A stretch of DNA of 64,000 nucleotides, taken from positions 1,860,001 through 1,924,000 of the forward strand of contig NZ_CP090371.1 of NCBI RefSeq assembly GCF_021431925.1, read 5' to 3'. Made by a program: the position numbers and the translations under genes. The notes beneath the pieces are model-generated. The model searched no databases. It was not told the DNA's origin and saw nothing but the letters and a program-made list of their open reading frames with translations. The stretch is from Halobaculum sp. CBA1158 (GTDB lineage: Archaea > Halobacteriota > Halobacteria > Halobacteriales > Haloferacaceae). Shown here one piece after another: positions 49,340 to 56,939 of this stretch (positions within the stretch are counted from its first letter, which is position 1; each line of letters starts with the position of its first letter).

Positions 49340-50200
49340 ATGAGCGACGAGCGCGACCCGAGCGACCCGCGGATCGCTTCCGACTGGGGCGAGTGGCTCC
49401 CGCGAACGATCGAGGCGGCCGAGCCGGACGGGCTCGCCGTGTGGTATCTGGGCTGTAACGGCTTCGTATTGAAGGCGAGCGACGATACGAGCGTCTGGAT
49501 AGATCCGTACGTCGGGCTCGGGGACCCGCCGCGGACGGTCCGGATGATCCCGGTGCCGTTCGACCCGCACGACGTGTACGACGCCGACGCCGTGCTGGCC
49601 ACCCACGAGCACACCGACCACACGCACGGCCCCTCGCAGGCACCGATCCTCGCGAACTCCGGGGCCGACTTCTACGCGGCCGACGACTCGCTTTCGGTGA
49701 CCGACGAGGAGGCGTGGACCGACGGGTGGGACGTGACCGACGACCAACTGCACGAGGTCGCGGAGGGCGACAGCTTCGCGGTCGGCGGCGTGGAGGTCGA
49801 CGTGGTCCGCGTCAACGACCCCGACGCCACCCACCCCGTCGGGTACGTGCTCCGCCACGGCGACGTGACCGTCTTCCACGGCGGCGACACGAAGCCGCGG
49901 GACGGGTTCGACGACCTCGGCGAGTCGTACGACATCGACCTGGCGGTCGTCGCGTTCGGCTCCGTCGGACGCGTCCCCGACAAGCGGACCCGCGAGCCCG
50001 AGCGGACGCGGTGGTACTGCGACGAGAACCAGGCCGTCGAGGTCGCCGAGGCGCTGCGGGCCGACCGCCTGCTCCCGAGCCACTGGGACATGTGGAAGGG
50101 CCTCACCGCCGACCCGACCGCGCTCCACGAACACGTCCGGGGGTTCGAGTACCCCCGTCGGCTGGACGTCGTCGAGATCGGCGACCGACTCGACCTCTGA
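49340..50200 (+). CDS. Metallo-beta-lactamase-fold hydrolase (UlaG-like)
   Basis: A 286-residue MBL-fold protein resembling L-ascorbate-6-phosphate lactonase UlaG and related metal hydrolases. Metal-binding motif ATHEHTDHTHG (HxHxDH), later FHGGDTKPRDGFDDLG (Asp bridging metal) and LLPSHWDMWKGL (His). GCNGFVLKASDDTSVWIDPYVGLGDP is the family opening. The ascorbate pathway is not evident in the window, so the substrate is unknown. ATG at 49340 chosen; upstream in-frame sequence is Arg/Ser-rich. A UspA gene follows 80 bp downstream. Confidence 0.88.
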   Translation: MSDERDPSDPRIASDWGEWLPRTIEAAEPDGLAVWYLGCNGFVLKASDDTSVWIDPYVGLGDPPRTVRMIPVPFDPHDVYDADAVLATHEHTDHTHGPSQAPILANSGADFYAADDSLSVTDEEAWTDGWDVTDDQLHEVAEGDSFAVGGVEVDVVRVNDPDATHPVGYVLRHGDVTVFHGGDTKPRDGFDDLGESYDIDLAVVAFGSVGRVPDKRTREPERTRWYCDENQAVEVAEALRADRLLPSHWDMWKGLTADPTALHEHVRGFEYPRRLDVVEIGDRLDL

Positions 50201-50280
50201 GGGGCGTCGTCCGCGACGACATCGGCGACACCGGCGACGGACCCTCAGGATTTTTCACCCATTCACGACAGACGGAGCAT

Positions 50281-50727
50281 ATGGATCACGCGTTGGCAGT
50301 TGTCGGTCCGACGGAGACGGCGAAGGCGCTGACGCGGGAGGCGGGAGAGCTCGCCGCCGGCGTCGACGCCGAGTTGACGCTGTTGCACGTCACCGACGAG
50401 GACGTGTACGACGAGGAGCGCGAGGAGCTCGCGCGCATCTCCCGGGGCGACTCGACGTACAGCGTGGGACAGGCCGTCGAGGGCGCACGGTCGTACGCCT
50501 CCGACATCGGACGGGAGGTGCTCTCGGACGTGGACATCGACTACGACGCCGTCGGCACGGTCGGCGACCGCGCGGAGACCGTGCTCGCGGAGGCGGACCG
50601 GCGCGGCTGCGATCACCTGTTCGTCGCCGGTCGAAAGCGCTCGCCCACCGGGAAGGCGCTGTTCGGCGACGACACCCAGAAGATCATCCTCGACGCCGAG
50701 ATGGCCGTCACCGTGATCACCGAGTGA
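50281..50727 (+). CDS. Universal stress protein (UspA family)
   Basis: A 148-residue single-domain Usp: MDHALAVVGPTETAKALTREAGELAAGVDAELTLLHVTDEDVYDEEREELARISRG at the start, and HLFVAGRKRSPTGKALFGDDTQKIILDAEMAVTVI at the end with the glycine-spaced nucleotide-binding region. The inner helix insert (ARISRGDSTYSVGQAVEGARSYASDIG) is typical of haloarchaeal Usp proteins. The ATG at 50281 follows an AT-rich GGATTTTTCACC by about 30 bp. Confidence 0.9.
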   Translation: MDHALAVVGPTETAKALTREAGELAAGVDAELTLLHVTDEDVYDEEREELARISRGDSTYSVGQAVEGARSYASDIGREVLSDVDIDYDAVGTVGDRAETVLAEADRRGCDHLFVAGRKRSPTGKALFGDDTQKIILDAEMAVTVITE

Positions 50728-50862
50728 CGAACCGATTCCGGGACCGGCGGAACCTACCCCGGCGACTGAGCCGCCGTCGCCGCCGGAATCGCCCACGTCC
50801 CGGCCACAGAAGTCGATAATCGGCCCGGTGGCTTTTTATCCCACCTGCGGCTGCGTGTACCC

Positions 50863-52590
50863 ATGAGCCAAGGGTCGGACGTCCACGACACCGTGACCGT
50901 CGAGGGTGACGGTGTCGCCGTCGAGAAACGTTTCACCGCCGACGAGTTCCCCGTCCCCGCAGTCGAGTTCACCCTCCGATCGGACCGCGAAGAGGAGGTG
51001 GAGTTCAGACTCGTCGACGAGATCCCGGAGGACTTCCCGATGGACCGGATCGGTTTCCATCCGGAGTACGAGTCCGAGCATTGGACGGCCTATCAGGACC
51101 ACCGCGTCGAGTACCGCCGCCGGCTCGCCCCCGGCGAAGAGGTGGTGACCGTCTACGGGATCCGAACCGACGACCCGGACGAGGGCGAGCGATTCTTGGG
51201 CGACCCGACGATCGCGGAGGTGACCGAAGACGACGACCCCGTCGGCGACGTGGCCGACGTGATCGGCGACGACTCCTCGCAGGCCGTTCGCGACGTGCTC
51301 GCGGGCGACGACGCCGTCGACGAGGGAGAGGACGACGCCGACGGACTCGACCTCGCGGCCGCCGAGGACGACCTCGACGCCGGCGACCCCGACCCGCTGG
51401 CGACCGACGACGAGGATGCTGACGAGTCCGCCGACGAGCGCGACGCGCTCGCGGACGACCCGCTCGACGACGGCCCGCTCGACGACGATCCGCTCGGGCT
51501 CGAGGACCCCGGTGACGCCGACGGTGTTGACGACGACGACCCACTCGCCGCGAGCGAGGACGAAGCCGACGACCTCGCGAGCGAGGCCGACGCCGCTGAG
51601 ACCGGGGCGGACGAGGGCGACGGGGTCGATGCCGACGAGGGCGACGGCGACGAGATCGACATCGACGACCCGCTCGCCGGGGACGAGGACGATTCCGGTA
51701 CCGCGGACGCAGACGAGACCGACCTCGACGAGGCGGACGGATCGGACGAGCCGCCGGAACCGGCGGCGGCCGCTGGAGTTGCCGGAGCCGCCGGAACCGC
51801 CGGAACCACCGGCGTCGCCGCCGCGTTGGCCGAGGAGCTTCGCGCGGGCGACGTCTCGGCTGCCGACCGCGAGACGCTGACCGAGGAGCTCGAACTCGAC
51901 CACTCGACGAGCGTCGACGCGCGGATCGCCCGGCTCCAGTCGAAAGTCGAGGACGTGGCGGCGTACTCGGACGCGCTCGAGGAGTTCATCGACGAGAACG
52001 GCACGGCCGAGGAGTGGATGGACGGGCTGCAGGCCGACCTGGAGGAACTGGACGAGTCCGTCGAGGAGACGTGGACGGAACTCGACGACGCCGCCGACGA
52101 GCGCGAGTCGATCCGTGCGGAGGCGGAGACAGCGCGCTCGGCTGCTGACGCCGCCAGCGAAGAGATTGACTCCGTCAGTAATGAGGTCGACTCCGTCAGC
52201 GATGAGGTCGACTCTATCCGCGGGACGGTCGACGACCTGGGGGAGGACCTCGAGGAGACGACTGACGACCTGGAGTCGTCGCTGGCCGACGTGCGCGCCG
52301 AACTCGACGAGCTGGCCGAGGAGGTCGCCGACGACGACGAGGCGGTCGCGGAGGTGCGCGAGGAGCTCGGCGACCTCGCCGACGAGATGGAGTCCGTCTC
52401 GGCGATGGTCGACGACGAGATCTCCGAGATGCGCGCCGAGATGGAGGCCGTCCACGACGAACTCGCGGAGTTCGAGCAGTTCCGCGAGCGGCTCTCGTCG
52501 GTGTTCGGGCCGGGGGGAGCGGGCGGGGCGGGTGAGAGCGACGCGGACGACGCGGACGAGAACGATGCGGACGGCGCGGACGACAACTGA
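50863..52590 (+). CDS. Large acidic protein with C-terminal coiled coil, unknown function
   Basis: A 575-residue protein in three parts. Residues ~1-115 look like a beta-rich domain (HDTVTVEGDGVAVEKRFTADEFPVPAVEFTLRS; LVDEIPEDFPMDRIGFHPEYESEHW; YRRRLAPGEEVVTVYGIRTDDPDE). Residues ~115-300 are an Asp/Glu/Ala-rich linker, followed by a hydrophobic-small patch (AAAGVAGAAGTAGTTGVAAAL). Residues ~345-550 are a long coiled coil with heptad-like repeats (IDSVSNEVDSVSDEVDSI and similar), ending in an acidic tail. No enzymatic motif, no signal peptide. The N-terminal domain could bind a partner and the coiled coil mediate assembly, as in structural or chemotaxis-adaptor proteins; this is only inference. 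Confidence 0.75.
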   Translation: MSQGSDVHDTVTVEGDGVAVEKRFTADEFPVPAVEFTLRSDREEEVEFRLVDEIPEDFPMDRIGFHPEYESEHWTAYQDHRVEYRRRLAPGEEVVTVYGIRTDDPDEGERFLGDPTIAEVTEDDDPVGDVADVIGDDSSQAVRDVLAGDDAVDEGEDDADGLDLAAAEDDLDAGDPDPLATDDEDADESADERDALADDPLDDGPLDDDPLGLEDPGDADGVDDDDPLAASEDEADDLASEADAAETGADEGDGVDADEGDGDEIDIDDPLAGDEDDSGTADADETDLDEADGSDEPPEPAAAAGVAGAAGTAGTTGVAAALAEELRAGDVSAADRETLTEELELDHSTSVDARIARLQSKVEDVAAYSDALEEFIDENGTAEEWMDGLQADLEELDESVEETWTELDDAADERESIRAEAETARSAADAASEEIDSVSNEVDSVSDEVDSIRGTVDDLGEDLEETTDDLESSLADVRAELDELAEEVADDDEAVAEVREELGDLADEMESVSAMVDDEISEMRAEMEAVHDELAEFEQFRERLSSVFGPGGAGGAGESDADDADENDADGADDN

Positions 52591-52714
52591 CCAGACTCTC
52601 TCGGACTCGATCCCGATCTGACCGGGTCGGCCGTACCGGACCGGCGGAACCGGACCGCCGGAAGCGCTCGGACGAAACGCGCCGCTTTTGCACGGGGACC
52701 TCGACGGTTCGCCA

Positions 52715-53614
52715 ATGAGCGATCCCGTCTCCGTTGCCGTCCCCCGCAAGGGGCGTCCGCTGGAGGCCGCCCTCGAACGACTCGCGGCGGTCGCCGGCGA
52801 CGACGCGGCGACGCTCGCCGACGACATCTCCTCGACGTTGCGCTACGAGAAGGCGGTGACCAAGGGAGTGAAGACCGCCGCAGACGGCGTCTACGACCGT
52901 CTCGCCGCCTACAGCGACACCGCGGGCGGCGGCCCGGAGTACACGCTGGTTCGCGACGACCGCGAGGGCCACCCCCGGCGGATCGTCCTCGACTCGGCGA
53001 CCGTCGTCGTCGACGGCACCGAGGTACGCCTCGTCGGCCGCGAGGAGCCGTTCCGCGCGCTTCGCACGCACGAGTTCGCGCTGGGGTTCGATTCCGCGGA
53101 CCTCGTGTTGGAGGAGGTCGTCGGCATCGAGTCCGCGGGGCTGTCCGATCTGGCCGACGTGAACGCCCGGATCGACCCCCGTGACACCGACGTTCGTATC
53201 GCAACCGGTCTGGGCGACACCGTCCGCCACACGCTGATGGCCACCCCCGAGGTCGCTCCCGCGGGGACGGCCCTCGATCGCGCGTTCCTCGCCGACTACG
53301 AGGGACCGCTGTGTATCTCCCCGCGCTACGAGCGACTCGTCGAGGCGATCCTCGGCACCGACGTGCTCGCGGACGTGTCGTTCGTCTACCCCGACCCGGG
53401 CCAGGAGGAGGAGGCGGCGATCAGCGAGGCCGGGATCGGCGTCTACCTCACAGTCACCGGCGGGACCGCGCGCGAGCACGGACTCGTGCTCGGGGAGGAC
53501 CTGTTCCCCAGCGAGACGGTGCTCCTGGAGAACGAAGCGGAGGCGACGCGCACGACGCGCTCGCTGGAGATCGCACTCGCGGAGGGCGTCGAGACGGCGC
53601 TCTCGCCGGAGTAG
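52715..53614 (+). CDS. HisG-like (ATP phosphoribosyltransferase-related) protein
   Basis: A 299-residue protein that resembles HisG in outline without matching it closely. It opens VSVAVPRKGRPLEAALERLAAVAGD (HisG: IRIAVPNKGRL...), has GPLCISPRYERLVEAIL (HisG: ATKYPNLTREY) and EAGIGVYLTVTGGTAREHGLVLGEDLFPSETVLLEN, which parallels the PRPP-binding STGTTLRENGL loop plus the following strand. The HisG D-x-GI(V/T)GxD-type segment may be DLVLEEVVGIES. The differences suggest a paralogue with altered function rather than the histidine enzyme; no his gene is near. ATG at 52715 chosen; a BtpA gene follows about 300 bp on. Confidence 0.65.
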   Translation: MSDPVSVAVPRKGRPLEAALERLAAVAGDDAATLADDISSTLRYEKAVTKGVKTAADGVYDRLAAYSDTAGGGPEYTLVRDDREGHPRRIVLDSATVVVDGTEVRLVGREEPFRALRTHEFALGFDSADLVLEEVVGIESAGLSDLADVNARIDPRDTDVRIATGLGDTVRHTLMATPEVAPAGTALDRAFLADYEGPLCISPRYERLVEAILGTDVLADVSFVYPDPGQEEEAAISEAGIGVYLTVTGGTAREHGLVLGEDLFPSETVLLENEAEATRTTRSLEIALAEGVETALSPE

Positions 53615-53910
53615 TCGGAGGCCGTCGCGGCTCCGCTCGGCGCTCGCCAGTCGCTCCGTTTCCCGGTCACCACTCGCCCAGGTTCCTCAGTCACCCCTCG
53701 CCGTCTCACGTCGGAATTTGCCGAAGCAGCAGCTGCGATCCCCGTTCTCGCGTGTCGCGCTCGAACCGATCGCGCAAGAGCCGTGTCGTCCCACCTGTCC
53801 GGTTTCATATCGCGAAATGGAGTTTAAACGACTGCGTTCCGTTGACCACGCGGACGACCGACACGGCCGCGAACCGTCAGAGCTACCCCCGAACCCCCGA
53901 ATCGGCGGGT

Positions 53911-54720
53911 ATGTTCGATTCGCTGTTCCCCGAGGGGACGCAGCCGGTGGTCGGAATGGTCCACCTCCCGGCGCTGCCGGGCGCGCCGAGGTTCGACGGC
54001 GACCGGGATGCGATCGTCGAGGCGGCCGAGCGCGACGCCCGCCGACTCGCCGCCGGCGGCGTCGACGCGATCATGGTCGAGAACTTCGGCGACGCGCCGT
54101 TCTACCCTGACGACGTTCCGAAACACGTCGTCGCGAGCATGACTCGCGCCACCCGAGCGGTCGTCGAGGCGGTAGACGTACCCGTGGGCGTGAACGTCCT
54201 CCGCAACGACGGCGACGCCGCTGTGTCGGTCGCGGCCGCCGCCGGGGGCGACTTCGTCAGGATCAACATCCACACGGGGGCGCGCGTGACCGACCAGGGC
54301 GTCATCGACGGGACCGCACACGAGACCATGCGCCTGCGCGAGCGCCTCGACGCCGACGTGGCCGTGCTCGCCGACCACGACGTGAAACACTCCGCGCCGA
54401 TCGCCGCCCGGGGGTTCACTGCCGAGTCCGTCGCCGACGGCGTCGAGCGCGGCCTCGCGGACGCCGTCGTCGTCAGCGGCACCGGCACCGGTCACGAGAC
54501 GGACCGCTCCGACCTCGCTCACGCCGTCGAGCGCCGCGACGCGAACGACCTCGACACGCCGATCCTCGTCGGTAGCGGCGTCACCGCCGATACTGTCGGG
54601 GAGATCCTCGAGCTCGCCGACGGCGTCATCGTCGGCACGGCGTTGAAGCAGGACGGCGACGTCGGAAATCCCGTTTCGGAGGACAGGGTGCGGGAACTCG
54701 TCACGTCCGCTCGCTCGTAG
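53911..54720 (+). CDS. BtpA/SgcQ-family protein
   Basis: A 269-residue TIM-barrel protein of the BtpA family: VVGMVHLPALPGAPRFDGDRDAIVEAAERDARRLAAGGVDAIMVENFGDAPFYPDDVPKHVVASM, VGVNVLRNDGDAAVSVAAAAGGDFVRINIHTGARVTDQGVIDG and VLADHDVKHSAPIAARG; C-terminal DTPILVGSGVTADTVGEILELADGVIVGTALKQDGDVGNPV (phosphate-binding GSGV...GT). BtpA was first implicated in photosystem I stability in cyanobacteria, which cannot be its role here; a phosphosugar or nucleotide-derived substrate is plausible. Convergent with a PfkB kinase. ATG at 53911 chosen over the long upstream frame. Confidence 0.85.
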   Translation: MFDSLFPEGTQPVVGMVHLPALPGAPRFDGDRDAIVEAAERDARRLAAGGVDAIMVENFGDAPFYPDDVPKHVVASMTRATRAVVEAVDVPVGVNVLRNDGDAAVSVAAAAGGDFVRINIHTGARVTDQGVIDGTAHETMRLRERLDADVAVLADHDVKHSAPIAARGFTAESVADGVERGLADAVVVSGTGTGHETDRSDLAHAVERRDANDLDTPILVGSGVTADTVGEILELADGVIVGTALKQDGDVGNPVSEDRVRELVTSARS

Positions 54721-54749
54721 AGAAGCCGAGAGGGCGCGGCGAATCGGAG

Positions 54750-55763
54750 CTACCGGTTCGCGAGGAACGATTCGATCTCCGTCCGGGTCGCCAGCCCGCC
54801 CCGTGCGCCGTTTTCCGTCACGTTCAGCGCGCCGGCGGCCGCGGCGAACCGGCCGGCCTCGCGGGCGGGAGCGTCCGCGAGGATCCACCGATCCACGAGC
54901 GCTGCGACGTAGGCGTCGCCCGCACCCGTCTCGTCGACGACGGACACGTCGAACGCCGGGAGGTCGTACAGCCCGTCAGCGTCCGCAAGCACAGCGCCGT
55001 CCTCGCCGCTCGTCACCGCCACTCGCGATGCGCCGCGTTCACGCAGCGTCTCGGCCGCCTCCCCGCCGGTACAGCCCAGATACGACTCGGCCGCTACCTC
55101 GCCGACGACGAACAGCGCGGCCGACTCGACCCACCTGTCGACGGTCTCCTCGCGGGCACCGCGGCCCGAGAGCTCCGCCAACGGCCCGGAGAGGTCGAAC
55201 ACGAACGGCGGCGCTTCGGCGCGGTCCGCGATATCGAGCGCCTCGCGGTGAACCGAATCAGGGTTGTACGCCGTGAGGAAGGCGGCGTCAGCGTCTGCGA
55301 GGTAGCCCCGGTCGGCGTCGTCGAGGCGAAGACGCCTGGCGGATTCACCCGCGGTGACGATGCTCCGTTTCCCGTCGCCGTCACGGAGTATCACGCAATG
55401 TGTGCTCGTTCCGTCTCGCCGCCGGATGCGGGCGTCGTTCACCGGAAGCGCCGCGAGGTTTTCGGCGACGCGTGCGCCGACTTCGTCGTCGCCGAGGCGG
55501 GCGATCAGCCCGGCCGACCGATCGAGTCGGGCGCACGCGAACGCGACGTTCGCGCCGACGCCGCCGAACGACTCCTCCACGGCGGGGGCGTACGCGCCGC
55601 CGTCGGCCGCCGGGAGGTTCGTCACCGGGTACGTACGGTCGACGGTGGCCGCGCCGACGCTCACGACGGCAGGGGTGTCGCCGGATGCGGGGATGTCACC
55701 GGAGTCGGGAGTGTCACCGGAACCGACGGCGTCGCCGTCGCCGGCGTCATCGGACGCGACCAT
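54750..55763 (-). CDS. PfkB-family carbohydrate/nucleoside kinase
   Basis: A 337-residue ribokinase-like kinase. Seen: VSVGAATVDRTYPVTNLPAADGG, EESFGGVGANVAFACARLDRSAGLIARLGDDEVG (substrate-binding GGxGAN), THCVILRDGDGKRSIVTAGES, and the catalytic/anion-hole motif VDETGAGDAYVAALVDRW (GAGD). An acidic Gly/Asp/Ser head of ~35 residues precedes the domain. Substrate could be a sugar, nucleoside or sugar-1-phosphate. It begins three bases after the metallophosphoesterase stop, so they form an operon, and it is convergent with BtpA. Confidence 0.9.
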   Translation of the reverse strand: MVASDDAGDGDAVGSGDTPDSGDIPASGDTPAVVSVGAATVDRTYPVTNLPAADGGAYAPAVEESFGGVGANVAFACARLDRSAGLIARLGDDEVGARVAENLAALPVNDARIRRRDGTSTHCVILRDGDGKRSIVTAGESARRLRLDDADRGYLADADAAFLTAYNPDSVHREALDIADRAEAPPFVFDLSGPLAELSGRGAREETVDRWVESAALFVVGEVAAESYLGCTGGEAAETLRERGASRVAVTSGEDGAVLADADGLYDLPAFDVSVVDETGAGDAYVAALVDRWILADAPAREAGRFAAAAGALNVTENGARGGLATRTEIESFLANR

Positions 55764-55766
55764 CGC

Positions 55767-56687
55767 TCACTCCTCAACGAGCGGGAACTGCGCGAGTCGC
55801 GCGGCCGCCATCGCCGTGAGTCCGCGAGCCGTCACCGAGTCCGACGAGCGCTCGCGGTGGCCGACGACCATCCCATCGAAGTCCGCGACCGGGACGAACC
55901 GGACCTCGGTCCCCTCGGGCCCCACGTCGACGAGGCAGTACCCCTGCGGGAACGAGCACGTCGTCGGCATCATCAGCTCGCGGGTCGGCCCCTGTCTCGC
56001 CGCGGAGGGCATGTGGAGGTGACCGGTGAGCAGCAGCGGCACGTCGTGGCGGGTCAGCGTCTCGACGAACGGCTCCGGGTCGTCCATCTCCGGGGGGACG
56101 AACATGTCGGGCTCGGCCAGGTCGCGGTGCTCGTGGACCTGCTCGGACATCGCGGGGAGGTTGTGGTGTGCGAGCACGACCGGCGCGTCCGCCGACGGAA
56201 GCGTCTCCTCGAGCCAGTCGATCTGTTCGTCGGTGACGCGACCCTCGTGAGAGTCGTACAGCCACTCCTCGGTACCGGCGGTGTTGAGCCCGAGCACGTC
56301 GACTCCGCCGATCTCCACGTGAAAGGGGAACCCCTCGCCCTCGGGCGTGTAGCGCTCGGCGAACTCCGCCATGGGGAGGTTCTCGTGGTCGTACCCCTCC
56401 TTGGGTACGTCGTGGTTGCCGGGAATCGAATAGAAGGGGGCGTCGAGACCCGTCGCCAGCTCGTCGAACCGGTCGAAGTTCCACGGTTCGCCGTCTTTCG
56501 TGATGTCGCCGACGCACAGCGTCGCGTCCACGTCGCGTTCGGCGATGTCGGCGACCGCGTTGGCGACGTGCGTCTCGGTGTGCTCGAACAGCTTCGAGGT
56601 CCCGGACTCCCGCGTCGAGAGGTGCGGGTCGGCGATGACTGCGAGCCGCGTGCGTTCGTCCGCGGTCGGCCGAGAGAGGCTGGCCAT
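55767..56687 (-). CDS. Metallophosphoesterase (calcineurin-like)
   Basis: A 306-residue binuclear metal phosphoesterase. Metal-binding motifs in order: LAVIADPHLST (D-x-H), LCVGDITKDG (GDxxxxG), SIPGNHDV (GNHD), VLAHHNLPA (H) and LLTGHLHMPS (GHxH). Such enzymes hydrolyse phosphomono- or diesters, including cyclic nucleotides. The start at 56687 (MASLSRPTADERTRLAVIADP) is preferred over an ATG further up. The PfkB kinase gene follows three bases downstream, which suggests paired control of phosphorylation and dephosphorylation on a sugar or nucleotide substrate. Confidence 0.9.
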   Translation of the reverse strand: MASLSRPTADERTRLAVIADPHLSTRESGTSKLFEHTETHVANAVADIAERDVDATLCVGDITKDGEPWNFDRFDELATGLDAPFYSIPGNHDVPKEGYDHENLPMAEFAERYTPEGEGFPFHVEIGGVDVLGLNTAGTEEWLYDSHEGRVTDEQIDWLEETLPSADAPVVLAHHNLPAMSEQVHEHRDLAEPDMFVPPEMDDPEPFVETLTRHDVPLLLTGHLHMPSAARQGPTRELMMPTTCSFPQGYCLVDVGPEGTEVRFVPVADFDGMVVGHRERSSDSVTARGLTAMAAARLAQFPLVEE

Positions 56688-56901
56688 GAGCGATCCGGAC
56701 GGCGATCCGTCGCGATCGAGGGGAGCGACCATATCGCCCCGTGGGACACCCGGACCAAAACGCCCCCGGTCGCGGTCGCCGAGTCCCACGCCGACGGGAT
56801 CAGGCTCAATCGGCCGATCAGTAACTGACGTTCATGTCGAATGCATAGACGTGGATTATAGAGGGATACGTAGTACTGGATACCACCACATGGACGCGGA
56901 T

Positions 56902-56917
56902 GACAAGTTATTTTGTC
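56902..56917. promoter_or_regulatory. Inverted repeat overlapping the TATA region of the peptide ABC operon
   Basis: GACAA-N6-TTGTC, a perfect 5-bp inverted repeat; its spacer GTTATT and right arm form a TATA-like element (GTTATTTT, 56907-56914) about 29 bp before the ATG at 56940. A protein bound here would cover the TATA box. A longer pair, ACGTGGAT at 56849-56856 and ATCCACGT at 56931-56938, brackets it. Confidence 0.5.
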
Positions 56918-56939
56918 CATCACCATTCGTATCCACGTG

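Noticed and set aside
53311-53910. Upstream extension of the BtpA reading frame
   Set aside because: The extra 200 codons lie mostly antisense or out of frame over the HisG-like gene and are Arg-rich; the family N terminus (MFDSLFPEGTQPVVGMVHLP) begins at 53911.
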